Source: CAZEKB01 sp964512225
GTDB lineage: Bacteria > Myxococcota_A > UBA796 > UBA9615
Direction of reading: 5' to 3'
DNA: 64,000 bases
NCBI GenBank assembly: GCA_964512225.1
Contig: CAZEKB010000029.1
Coordinates: 3,531-67,530 of the forward strand
Shown here: positions 42,142-51,960 of the stretch, piece by piece
How the letters are laid out: the number at the start of each line of letters is the position of its first letter
How positions within the stretch are numbered: position 1 is the stretch's first letter
Position numbers and translations under genes: made by a program
The notes under the pieces: generated by a model
Databases searched by the model: none
The model's input: only the letters and a program-made list of their open reading frames with translations
Told to the model about the DNA's origin: nothing

Positions 42142-45045
42142 ATGCCGAAGGGCAAGACCACACGCAGTCGCGCCAAGAAGAAGCCCCCCGTCCGCGCGAA
42201 GGCGACGACGCGGCTGAGACGCGGGGCCGCCGTCCTCGCCCGCCCCGACGACTCCGACCGCTACCAGACGTCCGTCCACACCGTCCGCCTCCGGCGCAAC
42301 GCGGCCCGCCGAGAGGTCGGCGCGGTGATCGCGCTCGGCGGCGGCGCGCTCGTCCTCGCGAGCCTGCTCAGCTACCACCCGAAGGACCGCCTCGTGGGCG
42401 TCTTCGGGGAGTCCGTCGGCGACGTCCGCAACTGGATCGGTCCGTTCGGGGCCTGGCTCGCGGACGCCGCGGTGTCGCTCCTCGGCCTGACGGCCTACGC
42501 CGCCCCCCTCCTCCTCCTCCTCCTCGCCGTCGGCCTCATCCAGCGTCGCCACCGCGGCGTGCGGATCTGGGAGCTGGCGGGGTTCGTCGGCGTGCTGGGG
42601 TCGCTGGCCCTCGTGGTGCAGCTCCTGGTCCCGGCGCTCGCGTTCCGAGGTGGCGAGATCAGCGGCGGCGGCTTCATCGGCGGCCTGCTGGACGGGCTGC
42701 TGCGCCCCAACCTCTCCACGCCCGGGACCTGGATCGTCGGCTTCACGGGCCTCCTCGTGACGTCCCGGCTGGCGTTCGGGCTCCGGCCGCTGGCCCTGCT
42801 GCGCTCGATCGGACGCAAGCTGCGCCGGGCCGGTGAGCCGCTGGTGGCGGGCGCGGGGGCGGGGACGCAGAGCATGGGGCGCGGGCTCCGCGGGATGCTC
42901 GGACACGTGACCTCCGGGGCCCGGGAGGCCTGGGAGGACTGGCAGGACGAGCGGGCGATCGCTCGCGAAGAGGCCCGATGGCTGCGCAAGGAGCGGCTCG
43001 CCCGGCTCGCGGAGCAGGAGATGGGCCTGGACGACGACGGCTCGGTGCTCGTGGAGGCCGTGCGCCTCCCGTCCGAGATCGAGCCCGCGCCCAACCCCGA
43101 GGTCGAGGATCCCGAGCGTCGGGGGTCGTCCGTGGGGGCGGGCCGCCGGCCGTCCAACATCCGCAAGCCGATCGCGCTGGGCCGATCCGGAGACAGCCTG
43201 GAGCGCGGCCTGACGGCCCCCGCGGCGAGCGCCGAGCCCGCGCCCTTCGAGGCCCTCCCCGCCGCCGAGCCCGTCGCCACCCCCGTCGCCGAGCCCCCCG
43301 AGGCGCCCGAGCGCGACGCGGGCGAGCAGGTCGACAGCATGCGCGGTGCCACCGGCCGAGGCGTCGTCCACGCCGAGCTCCGGCTGAAGGGCGCCGACAC
43401 CCCCGCGCCGAAGCTCACCCCGCGGATCCGACCCCCGGCCGCGGCGCCGCCCCCCGAGAGGGAGGACCGGGTGGTCTCGGCCCGGCGCTGGATCCACAAG
43501 AAGCCGGACAAGGAGTACGAGCCCCCGGGCCTCGCCCTGCTCGACAAGCCCCCGGCGCAGGACCGCGAGATCGACGAGGTCGCGCTGCAGAACCAGGCCA
43601 CGCGACTGGAGGAGACGCTCGCGCACTACAACGTCGCCGGGCGGGTGACCGACATCCTCCCCGGCCCCGTGGTCACGATGTTCGAGTTCGAGCCCGCGCC
43701 CGGCATCAAGGTGTCGCGGATCGCGGGGCTCGAGAACGACCTCGCCATGGCGCTGCGAGCCCTCAAGGTGCGGATCGTCGCGCCCATCCCCGGCAAGGGC
43801 GCGGTGGGCATCGAGGTGCCCAGTCCCCGGCGCGAGACGGTCTACCTCCGTGAGATCATGGCCCACCGGGAGTTCCGCAAGAGCAAGAAGGCGCTGCCGC
43901 TGGCCCTCGGCAAGGGGATCGACGCGGCGCCCGTCACGTCGGACATGGCGAAGATGCCGCACATCCTCGTGGCGGGCACGACCGGCTCGGGCAAGTCGGT
44001 GTGCGTCAACTCGATCATCCTGTCGCTCGTCTTCAGTCGCTCGCCCGAGGACGTGCGCCTCATCCTCGTCGACCCGAAGATGCTCGAGTTCTCGATCTAC
44101 GACGGCATCCCCCACCTGCTGGTGCCCGTCGTCACGAGCCCCAAGAAGGCCGCGATGGCCCTCAACTGGGCGGTCGAGGAGATGACGCGGCGCTACAAGG
44201 TGCTGGCGGCGATGAACACCCGCAGCATCAAGAACTACAACGACAAGGCCGCGAAGATTCAGGCCGAGTGGGAGGCGTACGAGGCGTCCTGCAAGGCGGG
44301 CACGCCCCTGGAGAAGCCGGAGTGCGGGCGGGCGCTCGGGGCCGACACCGTGGAGTTCCGCAGCAAGGGCGGCGACCCGGTGGGGCCGCCGGAGAAGATG
44401 CCCTACATCGTCATCATCATCGACGAGCTGGCCGACCTGATGATGGTCGCCCGCAAGGAGGTCGAGGAGAGCATCGTGCGGCTCGCGCAGATGGCGCGGG
44501 CGGCGGGCATCCACATGCTGCTGGCCACGCAGCGGCCGTCGGTGGACGTGATCACGGGCCTGATCAAGGCCAACTTCCCCACGCGGCTGTCGTTCAAGGT
44601 GTCGAGCAAGGTCGACTCCCGCACCGTGCTCGACGCGAACGGGGCCGAGAACCTCCTGGGCATGGGCGACGGCCTGTTCCTGCCTCCGGGCGTGAGCGAG
44701 CTCACCCGCGTGCACGGCGCGTTCGTCTCCGACGAGGAGGTCCAGAAGGTCGTCGATCACCTCAAGGAGCAGGGGGAGCCGCAGTACGTCGAGCAGATCC
44801 TCGCGGCCCCCGAGGGCGACGACCCCGAGGTGGACGCGGAGAACCGCGACGCGATGTACGACCAGGCCGTGGCCGTGGTCGCCGAGGCGGGGAAGGCGAG
44901 CACGTCGCTGCTGCAGCGTCGCCTGAAGCTCGGCTACAACCGCGCCGCTCGGATCATCGACTCCATGGAGGCCGCGGGCGTGGTCGGACCGGCCGACGGG
45001 GCCCGGCCGCGCGAGGTCTACATCCGCCCCTTCGAGATGCCGTGA
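42142..45045 (+). CDS. ftsK: DNA translocase FtsK/SpoIIIE
   Basis: 967 residues. The basic N-terminus is followed by four transmembrane helices (~50-200), a Glu/Arg and Pro/Ala-rich linker (~215-440), and the motor: FtsK alpha domain (~470-560), Walker A AGTTGSGKS (~611-618), Walker B IIIDELADLM (~756) and ATQRPSVDVITGLIKANFP. The C-terminal gamma winged helix (SLLQRRLKLGYNRAARIIDSME by parts) reads KOPS-like sequences. FtsK pumps chromosome ends through the septum and activates XerCD. Sixty bp upstream contain only TATACT as a possible -10. It overlaps the lolA start (GTGA). Confidence 0.95.
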   Translation: MPKGKTTRSRAKKKPPVRAKATTRLRRGAAVLARPDDSDRYQTSVHTVRLRRNAARREVGAVIALGGGALVLASLLSYHPKDRLVGVFGESVGDVRNWIGPFGAWLADAAVSLLGLTAYAAPLLLLLLAVGLIQRRHRGVRIWELAGFVGVLGSLALVVQLLVPALAFRGGEISGGGFIGGLLDGLLRPNLSTPGTWIVGFTGLLVTSRLAFGLRPLALLRSIGRKLRRAGEPLVAGAGAGTQSMGRGLRGMLGHVTSGAREAWEDWQDERAIAREEARWLRKERLARLAEQEMGLDDDGSVLVEAVRLPSEIEPAPNPEVEDPERRGSSVGAGRRPSNIRKPIALGRSGDSLERGLTAPAASAEPAPFEALPAAEPVATPVAEPPEAPERDAGEQVDSMRGATGRGVVHAELRLKGADTPAPKLTPRIRPPAAAPPPEREDRVVSARRWIHKKPDKEYEPPGLALLDKPPAQDREIDEVALQNQATRLEETLAHYNVAGRVTDILPGPVVTMFEFEPAPGIKVSRIAGLENDLAMALRALKVRIVAPIPGKGAVGIEVPSPRRETVYLREIMAHREFRKSKKALPLALGKGIDAAPVTSDMAKMPHILVAGTTGSGKSVCVNSIILSLVFSRSPEDVRLILVDPKMLEFSIYDGIPHLLVPVVTSPKKAAMALNWAVEEMTRRYKVLAAMNTRSIKNYNDKAAKIQAEWEAYEASCKAGTPLEKPECGRALGADTVEFRSKGGDPVGPPEKMPYIVIIIDELADLMMVARKEVEESIVRLAQMARAAGIHMLLATQRPSVDVITGLIKANFPTRLSFKVSSKVDSRTVLDANGAENLLGMGDGLFLPPGVSELTRVHGAFVSDEEVQKVVDHLKEQGEPQYVEQILAAPEGDDPEVDAENRDAMYDQAVAVVAEAGKASTSLLQRRLKLGYNRAARIIDSMEAAGVVGPADGARPREVYIRPFEMP

Positions 45046-45743
45046 CCAGCACCCCCGGGACCCGCTCGGGCAGCGTGATCGCGGCCCTCACCCTCCTACT
45101 GGCGGCGGCGCTGCTGGTCGTGGGCATGTCCACGCAGGTGGCGCGGGGCGCGGAGGGGGTCGCCGTGGACGACGTGCTCGCGCGCATGCGGGCCGCCTAC
45201 ACCGAGCAGACGTCGGTGCGCGCGTCGTTCGTGCAGACCAACACCGGGATGTCGTACTTCGAGCCCCTGGTGATGAAGGGCACGCTCGCGCTCAAGAAGC
45301 CCCGCAGCATCCGCATGGAGTACACGTCGCCGCGGGCCAAGACCTACCTGAGCGACGGGACCACGCTCTGGATCGTCGACGAGGCCGACAAGGTCGTGCA
45401 GCGCAGCAAGGGCAACAGCGAGGCGCTGGGGCGCATGTTCGACTTCCTCACGGGCTCCGGCGACGTGAAGAAGGACTTCGACGTGACCGTCGAGACCGGC
45501 GACGAGAAGGCCGACGGCCTCGACGTCCTGCGCATGAAGCCGAAGTCGCCGGACGCGGGGATCGCGCTCGTCTTCGTGCGCGTGCACCCCGAGACGGGCT
45601 TCGTGCACGGCGTGGTGACCACGACGCCGTTCGGCGACCGCACCGAGACCGTGCTCGGGGATCTGGAGACGGGCGTGGACCTCCCCGACGCGGGGTTCGT
45701 CTACGCGCCCCGTGAGGGCTTCACGATCGTCGATCTGGACTGA
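45042..45743 (+). CDS. lolA: outer-membrane lipoprotein carrier protein LolA
   Basis: 233 residues, GTG start overlapping the ftsK stop. Signal peptide ends around QVARGA. The LolA fold signatures are FVQTNTG, GTLALKKPRSIRMEY, LSDGTTLWIVDEADK and the later beta strands. LolA carries lipoproteins through the periplasm from LolCDE to the outer membrane, which fits the many lipoproteins encoded here. The ftsK-lolA order is common in proteobacteria. Confidence 0.88.
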   Translation: MTSTPGTRSGSVIAALTLLLAAALLVVGMSTQVARGAEGVAVDDVLARMRAAYTEQTSVRASFVQTNTGMSYFEPLVMKGTLALKKPRSIRMEYTSPRAKTYLSDGTTLWIVDEADKVVQRSKGNSEALGRMFDFLTGSGDVKKDFDVTVETGDEKADGLDVLRMKPKSPDAGIALVFVRVHPETGFVHGVVTTTPFGDRTETVLGDLETGVDLPDAGFVYAPREGFTIVDLD

Positions 45744-45787
45744 CAGTTCTTGACCTGCGTCGTCGGGTCCACCAAGGTCCGCGCGCC

Positions 45788-47194
45788 ATGGCCGGACGGC
45801 TCCCCATCATTCAGCCCCACGACTTCGGCGGGGCCGCCGCGCCGGACATCCCCGCCGAGCTGCGCGGGGGCGGGCGCCGGGTCCACTTCGTCAGCCTCGG
45901 CTGCCCCAAGAACCGCACGGACTCCGAGGTCATGCTCGCGCGCCTCGCCCGCGCGGGCTTCGTCCTCAGCGACGACCCGGCCGACGCCGACGTCCTGGTG
46001 GTCAACAGCTGCACCTTCATCGACGCCGCCACGAGGGAGTCGGTGGACACGGTGCTGGAGCTGGCCGAGCACAAGGCGGCGGGGCGCGCCCAGCAGCTGA
46101 TCGTCACCGGGTGCATGGCCCAGCGGCACCACACCGAGCTGCGCAAGGAGCTGCCCGAGGTCGACGCGTTCGTGGGCACCGGCGACTACCACCGCATCCT
46201 CGACGTGGTCGCCCGCTCGCCCCACGAGGTCGCGGACGTGGTCGGCGAGCCGGTCTACGTGCAGGGGGCCGAGGCGCGGGTCAATACGCTCACGCCGTGG
46301 TCGGCCTACCTGAAGATCCTCGAGGGCTGCCCCCAGCGCTGCACCTTCTGCATCATCCCGAAGCTCCGGGGCGACCTGATGTCGCGGCCCCTGGACGTGC
46401 TCGTGAACGAGGCGCGGGCGCTCGCGGCCACCGGCGTGCGCGAGATCAACCTCGTGGGGCAGGACAGCAACTCCTGGGGCCGGGACATCGGCGCGGACCG
46501 CCTGCCCCGGCTGCTGACCGCCCTGGACGCGGTGGACGGCATCGACTGGGTGCGCCTGCTGTACTCGTATCCGGCGAAGTTCAACGACGCGCTCATCGAC
46601 GCGTTCGTGCAGCTCGAGTCCGTGCTGCCCTACATCGACATGCCGCTCCAGCACATCAGCAACCCGATCCTCAAGGCGATGCGCCGCGGGGTGAGCTCGG
46701 ATCGAACGCGACGCCTGCTCGACAAGCTGCGTTCCCGCATCCCGGACCTCGCGATCCGGACCGGCTTCATCGTCGGGTTCCCGGGCGAGACGGACGCCCG
46801 GTTCCAGGATCTGTACGACTTCGTGGCGGAGCAGCGGTTCGACAACGTGGGCGTGTTCACGTTCAGCCCCCAGCCCGAGACGCCGGCGGCGGACCTGCCG
46901 GATCGGGTGCCGGAAGAGCTGAAGCAGGAGCGCCGCGACGCGTTGATGCGGCTGCAGCAGGAGATCCACGTGGCCAAGAACGAGGGGCTGGTCGGGGCGG
47001 AGCGCGACGTGCTCATCGAGGGCGAGCATCCGGAGACGGAGCTGCTCTGGGTGGGCAGGACGCCCCAGCAGGCGCCGGAGATCGACGGCCTGACCCTCAT
47101 CGCCGACGCGGGAGGCGCCGGGTACGGCGACATCGTGCGCATGCGCGTCACGGACGTCGCCGGATACGACCTCGTGGCCGAGGCCGCGGGGTAG
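45788..47194 (+). CDS. rimO: ribosomal protein S12 methylthiotransferase RimO
   Basis: 468 residues. The N-terminal UPF0004 domain has the three auxiliary-cluster Cys (SLGCPKN, NSCTFID, GCMAQR). The radical SAM domain has CPQRCTFC (Cys181, Cys185, Cys188). A C-terminal TRAM domain follows (~400-468). RimO adds a methylthio group to a conserved Asp of ribosomal protein S12; the NLVGQDSNSWGRDIG and YSYPAKFNDALID segments distinguish it from MiaB. It stands 44 bp after lolA and may be co-transcribed; the PilZ gene converges from the other side. Confidence 0.93.
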   Translation: MAGRLPIIQPHDFGGAAAPDIPAELRGGGRRVHFVSLGCPKNRTDSEVMLARLARAGFVLSDDPADADVLVVNSCTFIDAATRESVDTVLELAEHKAAGRAQQLIVTGCMAQRHHTELRKELPEVDAFVGTGDYHRILDVVARSPHEVADVVGEPVYVQGAEARVNTLTPWSAYLKILEGCPQRCTFCIIPKLRGDLMSRPLDVLVNEARALAATGVREINLVGQDSNSWGRDIGADRLPRLLTALDAVDGIDWVRLLYSYPAKFNDALIDAFVQLESVLPYIDMPLQHISNPILKAMRRGVSSDRTRRLLDKLRSRIPDLAIRTGFIVGFPGETDARFQDLYDFVAEQRFDNVGVFTFSPQPETPAADLPDRVPEELKQERRDALMRLQQEIHVAKNEGLVGAERDVLIEGEHPETELLWVGRTPQQAPEIDGLTLIADAGGAGYGDIVRMRVTDVAGYDLVAEAAG

Positions 47195-47197
47195 GCG

Positions 47198-47569
47198 TCA
47201 GGCGGCGGGCGCTTCGGGGATCGACGGGACGATCGCGATCCGGCGCACGACGCTCTGGATCGCGCGGCGGTGCTCGTCGGACATCCGCTCGAAGCGGATC
47301 CCCATCCCGGGGTTCGGGTTGGGACCGTCGTCCCGCCACTCGTTCACCCACACGACCGTCCCGGACGCGACGATGTGATCGCCGGTGTCGGGGATGTCGA
47401 ACGAGACCTCGAGCGCGGCCCCGATGGGCGCCGGCCGACGCGTGGCGATGAAGATCCCACCTTCGGAGACGTTGCAGCTGTCCTCGAGGAGGAAGTGCTC
47501 GCCCCCGTCTCCGCGGTACTGAATCTGGGTGCGGAACGGTACCCGCTCGTGCTTTCGATGCTCCCTCAT
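47198..47569 (-). CDS. PilZ-domain protein
   Basis: 123 residues, a single-domain PilZ protein. The c-di-GMP motifs are present: RKHER (Arg5-x3-Arg9) and NVSEGG (N33-x-S35-x-x-G38, with Asn for the usual Asp). It would bind cyclic di-GMP and act as an adaptor for motility, secretion or transcription. Alone on its strand, convergent with rimO (4 bp) and divergent from ctpA. Confidence 0.85.
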   Translation of the reverse strand: MREHRKHERVPFRTQIQYRGDGGEHFLLEDSCNVSEGGIFIATRRPAPIGAALEVSFDIPDTGDHIVASGTVVWVNEWRDDGPNPNPGMGIRFERMSDEHRRAIQSVVRRIAIVPSIPEAPAA

Positions 47570-47655
47570 GGCGGCTCCTGGCGACGTCCTGGTTCGACGT
47601 TCACAAGGTCTATCGGAGGGCTTCGAACGATCCTGAGCGAGATCCTGGGACTATC

Positions 47656-49026
47656 ATGCTCGCCATGCAGGATCCGTCCCCGTCGCGCCCCTCCCTGATC
47701 GCCCGTACCGGCCGCTGGGCCCGCCGATCCGTGGCCGGGGTCGCGCTCTTCTCCGCGGGGCTCATCACCGGGGCCGCGCTCACGGCGTCGGCCAAGGAGG
47801 TCCCCTACGATCTGCTGCATGTGTTCTCCACGGCGCTGCAGAAGATCGAGGCCGAGTACGTCGTCGAGCGGGAGCCCCAGGAGCTCATCTACGACGCGAT
47901 CTCGGGCCTGACCCAGGGGCTGGACGACTACTCCGTGTTCCTGTCCGCCGAGGCCTACCAGGAGCTGCTGGAGAAGACGCGGGGCGAGTACTACGGGGTG
48001 GGCATCTCCGTGGAGAGCCGCGACGATCGCGTCTTCATCCTCACCCCCATGGAAGGATCGCCCGCCGCCGAGGCCGGGCTCCGGCCGGGCGAAGAGATCG
48101 TGGCGGTGGACGGCATCCGCGTGTCGGTCGCGGGGGGCGAGCACGTCCTCGCGAAGATCAAGGGCAAGCGCGGCACGGCGGTCCTCATCACCGTGCTTCG
48201 GGACGGCGCGGAGGAGGAGATCCGCGTGCTCCGGGACCGGGTGCGCACGCGATCGGTGGAGCGCCGGCTGCTGAGCGACGGCACGGCGTGGCTGAAGATC
48301 AAGCGGTTCCAGTCCCACACCGCCGACGAGGTCAAGCGCGCCCTGGCGGAGCTCCAGGAGGAGCGCGACGGTCCGCTCGCGGGCATCGTCGTGGACCTCC
48401 GGGACAACCCCGGCGGCTACCTCAGCCAGGCGGTCCAGGTCGCCGACCTCTGGATCGCGGCGGGGCCGATCGTGTCCACGCGGAGTCGCCAGAAGGCCGC
48501 CGACCAGGAGCTCGCTCGGGCGAAGGGGACGGACAAGGAGACGCCCCTGGTGGTCCTGGTGGACGGTGACAGCGCGTCCGCCGCGGAGATCCTCGCGGGG
48601 GCGCTCAAGGACACGGGGCGGGCGCACCTCGTGGGCTTCACGACGTACGGCAAGGGCTCGGTGCAGCAGTTCATCGACCTGCCCGACGGCTCGGCCCTCA
48701 AGCTCACCACCGCGAAGTACTACACGCCGAGCGGCGCCTCGATCCACGGCTCGGGGATCGCGCCCCACGTGACCCTCGGGGATCGGATGCAGTGGAAGCC
48801 GTGGAAGGACGCGACCGCGCTGCTCCGGGACGCCCCGGCGCCGGAGTGGGTCGTGAAGGACGCCGCGCTGCACATCGCGTTCGCCACGCTGGCGCGGCCC
48901 GAGGCGGCGGTCGAGTACTTCCGCCGCGACCCCGACCACGCCGAGGACCACGCCGCGCAGGAGGCGGGCGAGCCCCCCGCGGACATGGCCGGCTCGGTCG
49001 ACGTGGTCGCTCCCGCCGTCGACTGA
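47656..49026 (+). CDS. S41 carboxy-terminal processing protease CtpA
   Basis: 456 residues (a second in-frame ATG three codons in is an alternative start). A membrane anchor/signal (~12-40) is followed by an N-terminal helical domain, a PDZ domain (~110-190, GVGISVESRDDRVFILTPMEGSPAAEAG by parts) and the S41 peptidase core. The catalytic Ser308 (GDSASAAEIL) and Lys333 (YGKGSVQ) are present. CtpA-type proteases trim periplasmic proteins, including cell-wall hydrolases and their activators. The last ~50 residues are Glu/Ala/Pro-rich. Followed by the deacetylase-like gene two bp later, the usual envC-ctpA-yibQ grouping. Confidence 0.92.
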   Translation: MLAMQDPSPSRPSLIARTGRWARRSVAGVALFSAGLITGAALTASAKEVPYDLLHVFSTALQKIEAEYVVEREPQELIYDAISGLTQGLDDYSVFLSAEAYQELLEKTRGEYYGVGISVESRDDRVFILTPMEGSPAAEAGLRPGEEIVAVDGIRVSVAGGEHVLAKIKGKRGTAVLITVLRDGAEEEIRVLRDRVRTRSVERRLLSDGTAWLKIKRFQSHTADEVKRALAELQEERDGPLAGIVVDLRDNPGGYLSQAVQVADLWIAAGPIVSTRSRQKAADQELARAKGTDKETPLVVLVDGDSASAAEILAGALKDTGRAHLVGFTTYGKGSVQQFIDLPDGSALKLTTAKYYTPSGASIHGSGIAPHVTLGDRMQWKPWKDATALLRDAPAPEWVVKDAALHIAFATLARPEAAVEYFRRDPDHAEDHAAQEAGEPPADMAGSVDVVAPAVD

Positions 49027-49027
49027 G

Positions 49028-50029
49028 GTGTTGGGCCGCCACGGCTTCACGGCCGCGCTCTGGATCACGTCCGCCGTGGTCGTCGGTCTCGCCGCGGTCC
49101 AGGTGGTCCCGTGGCTGTGGCCTCGGCTCTTCCCCCGCCCCGGCGAGGGTCTGGACGCGGCCGCCGAGACCGCGGCCGCCGAGGCTCCGTCGGAGCAGAT
49201 CGTGGGGGAGGTCGTCGACCGGCTGGTCGCGTCGTGGGGGGCGGATCTGGGGAGCCGGGACGAGCCCCTGCGGCTCCCCCGCGGGCGCACCCCCCGCGCC
49301 CTGCAGGACGCCCTGCGCGCCTCGCCCGAGCTCGAGGCCACCACGATCTACGTGACCGAGACGGGGCCGTTCAGCCACCGACTCCGGGTCTTCCACGGCT
49401 CCGACCTGCTGACGCTGCGCGACCTCCGTCGCTGGATGCCCGAGCGGCCCGCGGTGCGCGCGGAGAACCCCCCGGAGCTGGGGCTCGTCTTCCGCTTCGT
49501 GCCCGCGGAGCCGGCGACCCTCGGGCGGGTGCTCAAGTGGAAGTCGCCCATGGCCGTGTCGCTCGAGCCGTTCGGTCCGGAGTCCCAGCGGGCGGCCGCG
49601 AAGGCGATCAAGGCGGGCAAGGACGTGATCGTGGAGATCGACCCCGCGCAGGACGTCGACGAGCAGATCGTGGCGCTGCCGGGCGTGACGGGGGCCCTCG
49701 TGACGGCGCCGCTGCCGGAGGCCGCGGACGAGGCGCTGCGGACCGCCCTGGCGCGTCGGGATCTGTTCCTGCTCGACGGCCGCATCGACCCCGGCGCCCC
49801 CACCCCGTCGGGTCCGCCGCTGGTCGCGCGGGCGGCGCACCTCGAGACCCCCGAGGCCGCCGTCCTCGGTCGCAACCTCGCGGTGCGCTGGGGGCACGGC
49901 GTCGTGACCGTCGACGCCGCCGGCGACGGGCCCGGCCTCGCCGAGGACTTCATCGACGTGGCGAAGGACGACGGGTACCTGCTGCGCCTGCCGGTGGAGG
50001 TCGCCCGGGAGCACGGCCGGGCGCGCTGA
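49028..50029 (+). CDS. degenerate divergent polysaccharide deacetylase family protein
   Basis: 333 residues, GTG start. One N-terminal transmembrane helix anchors it. From ~150 the sequence follows the divergent polysaccharide deacetylase (YibQ/PF04748) pattern: ELGLVFRFVPAEP in the opening strand, KAGKDVIVEIDPAQDVDEQIVALPGVTGALV in the region where the family usually has a GVNNHMGS-type metal site, and RRDLFLLDGRID in place of LFFLDSRT. The Asn/His metal ligands are missing, so an active deacetylase is unlikely; a binding or regulatory role is more plausible. Gene position beside ctpA and envC supports the family assignment. Confidence 0.65.
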   Translation: MLGRHGFTAALWITSAVVVGLAAVQVVPWLWPRLFPRPGEGLDAAAETAAAEAPSEQIVGEVVDRLVASWGADLGSRDEPLRLPRGRTPRALQDALRASPELEATTIYVTETGPFSHRLRVFHGSDLLTLRDLRRWMPERPAVRAENPPELGLVFRFVPAEPATLGRVLKWKSPMAVSLEPFGPESQRAAAKAIKAGKDVIVEIDPAQDVDEQIVALPGVTGALVTAPLPEAADEALRTALARRDLFLLDGRIDPGAPTPSGPPLVARAAHLETPEAAVLGRNLAVRWGHGVVTVDAAGDGPGLAEDFIDVAKDDGYLLRLPVEVAREHGRAR

Positions 50030-50038
50030 CGGGCTCGG

Positions 50039-51079
50039 TCAGCGCTGGACGCGGACCCCCGACGGGATGTTGAGCCAGTCGAGCGGGTCCTCCGCCTGCG
50101 TGCCCTTGCGCACCTCGAAGTGCAGCCGGGGTCCGTCGAGCGACCCGGTGTCGCCCACCAGGCCGAGCACGTCGCCCGCGAAGACCCGCTCCCCCGCGCC
50201 CGGCTCGAAGCGCTCGGCGTGCCCGTAGATCGTGGTCCAGCCGTCCCCGTGATCGAGGATCAGGACCCGCCCGTAGTGGCCGATCCACAGGCTCTTCATC
50301 ACGACGCCGTCGGCCACCGCGCGGATCTTCGCGCCCTCCTTGGCGAGGATGACGACGCCGCGGCCGGATCGCTTCACGGTGCCGATGGCGGGCATGTTCA
50401 ACAGACCCCGGCTGCGCGCGAACGTCGACTCCGGGGTGACGGACTCCACGGCGATCCCCGCGGGGGCGTCCTCGGGCGTCAGGTCGAGCTTGAGCTCCAG
50501 GGCCGCGCCCGCGCGCTCGACGCGTCGCCGCCGATAGGTCTCCCGCTCCACCACCGGGGCGCGCGCGAGCAGGCCGCGCTGCTCGTCCCGCAGCCGTCGC
50601 GTCTCCTCGCGGCGCAGGTGGGCCTCCCCCGCGACCTGCAGCAGCGCCGCCCGCTCCGTGTCCAGCTCGGCCTCCAGCGCCTTCGCCTCGGCGACGTTCC
50701 GGTGCCACCGATGCAGCGCGCGCTCGTCGTCCCGCACCACGCGCAGGAAGTAGCGCGCCGACTGCAGCAGCTCGTGCGGCGACTCGGCGGCGAACAGGAG
50801 GGGCAGGAAGCCGCGGTGGCGGAACCGGTACATCGCCCGCAGCCGCAGCGCCGTGCGCTCCCGTCGCTCGTCCAGCGACGCCTGCGCGGCCTCGAGCCGT
50901 CGCTCCAGGTCCTCCACGCGCCCCTCGAGCTCCCGCAGGCGCGTCGTCGCCGACGCCAGCTCCGAGTCGGCGTGGATCAGCTGGACCTCGAGGGCCTCGA
51001 GCTCGGACACCGACACGGCCCGGGCCGGGGCGGGCACGGCCGCGGCCACGAGGACGAGGGTGAAGAGGAGCGCCCTCAC
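50039..51079 (-). CDS. EnvC-like murein hydrolase activator
   Basis: 346 residues, GTG start overlapping the ftsX stop (GTGA). Signal peptide through PAPARA. Long coiled coils (~25-185, LEALEVQLIHADSELASATTRL by parts) with the FLPLLFAAESPHELLQSARYF insert typical of EnvC. The C-terminal LytM/M23 domain (~225-346) has IYGH and LHFEV but has lost the first zinc motif His and Asp (SGRGVVILAKEG), as in E. coli EnvC, which activates amidases rather than cutting wall itself. FtsEX recruits and switches EnvC; the gene order ftsE-ftsX-envC places all three in one unit. Confidence 0.87.
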   Translation of the reverse strand: MRALLFTLVLVAAAVPAPARAVSVSELEALEVQLIHADSELASATTRLRELEGRVEDLERRLEAAQASLDERRERTALRLRAMYRFRHRGFLPLLFAAESPHELLQSARYFLRVVRDDERALHRWHRNVAEAKALEAELDTERAALLQVAGEAHLRREETRRLRDEQRGLLARAPVVERETYRRRRVERAGAALELKLDLTPEDAPAGIAVESVTPESTFARSRGLLNMPAIGTVKRSGRGVVILAKEGAKIRAVADGVVMKSLWIGHYGRVLILDHGDGWTTIYGHAERFEPGAGERVFAGDVLGLVGDTGSLDGPRLHFEVRKGTQAEDPLDWLNIPSGVRVQR

Positions 51080-51960
51080 CGCAGGTCCTCGCCCGCGCGC
51101 ATCACCGACGTGAACGCGCCGAGGAGCCCCACCGCGCCGCCCGCGAGGACGAGCGCGACCAGCGCCGACGGGGGCAGGAACGGCAGCAGGTCCGCGCCCA
51201 CGAAGACATCCAGCAGCCCCTCGAGTCGGCCGAGGGCGTATCGGTGCAGGGCGAAGAGCAGCGCCGCGGCGAGGACCCCGCCCGCGAGACCGAGGACCCC
51301 GCCCTCGACGAGGAACGGCGACCGAGCGAACCAGCGGGTCCCGCCGACGAGCCGCACGATCCGGAGCTCGTGGCGACGGGCGTAGATCGCGAGCCGGATC
51401 GTATTGCCCACGAGGAACACCGCGCCCGCGAGCAGCAGCCCGCCGAGCAGGAGGGCGGAGAGGCGCATGAGCGATACGAACGTGTGGAAGCGCTCGACCC
51501 ACTCGCGGGAGTAGTCGAGCTCCTCGAACTCCGGCCTCGCGAGCGCGCCCGCGAGCCGCTTCACCTCGTCGGGCGACTGCCAGGTCTCGCGGAGTCGCAC
51601 CTCGAGGCTGGCGGGCAGCGGGTTGTGATCGAGATCCGCGAGGATGCGCTCCATGCCCTCGACGGTGCGGCCGAAGCGCTCGAGCGCCTCCTCCTTGCTC
51701 ACGTACGAGACGGCCGCGACCTCCTCCATCGCCTCGAGCTCGGCCTTGAGCCGGAAGATGTCCTCGTCCTCGACGGAGTCCAGCAGGTAGCAGGACACCT
51801 GCACGTCCTGGCCCCAGCGGTCGAGGACGGACGACAGGTTGAGGATCACGCCCACGAACGCGCCGAGCAGCACGAGGACGGTCGCCACGGTGGAGGCCGT
51901 GGCGAGCGCCAGCAGGGGGTACTCGCGGAGTCCGTCGAGCGCGCGGCGGAGGGAGCGCAT
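51076..51960 (-). CDS. ftsX: cell division protein FtsX
   Basis: 294 residues, ATG 51960, sharing one base with the ftsE stop. Four transmembrane helices (about 22-42, 170-195, 220-245, 262-285) with a periplasmic loop (~45-165) that contains SVEDEDIFRLKAELEAM and VSYVSKEEALERF, typical of FtsX. It forms the membrane part of the FtsEX complex that activates peptidoglycan hydrolases through EnvC. It is in the middle of ftsE-ftsX-envC. Confidence 0.93.
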   Translation of the reverse strand: MRSLRRALDGLREYPLLALATASTVATVLVLLGAFVGVILNLSSVLDRWGQDVQVSCYLLDSVEDEDIFRLKAELEAMEEVAAVSYVSKEEALERFGRTVEGMERILADLDHNPLPASLEVRLRETWQSPDEVKRLAGALARPEFEELDYSREWVERFHTFVSLMRLSALLLGGLLLAGAVFLVGNTIRLAIYARRHELRIVRLVGGTRWFARSPFLVEGGVLGLAGGVLAAALLFALHRYALGRLEGLLDVFVGADLLPFLPPSALVALVLAGGAVGLLGAFTSVMRAGEDLR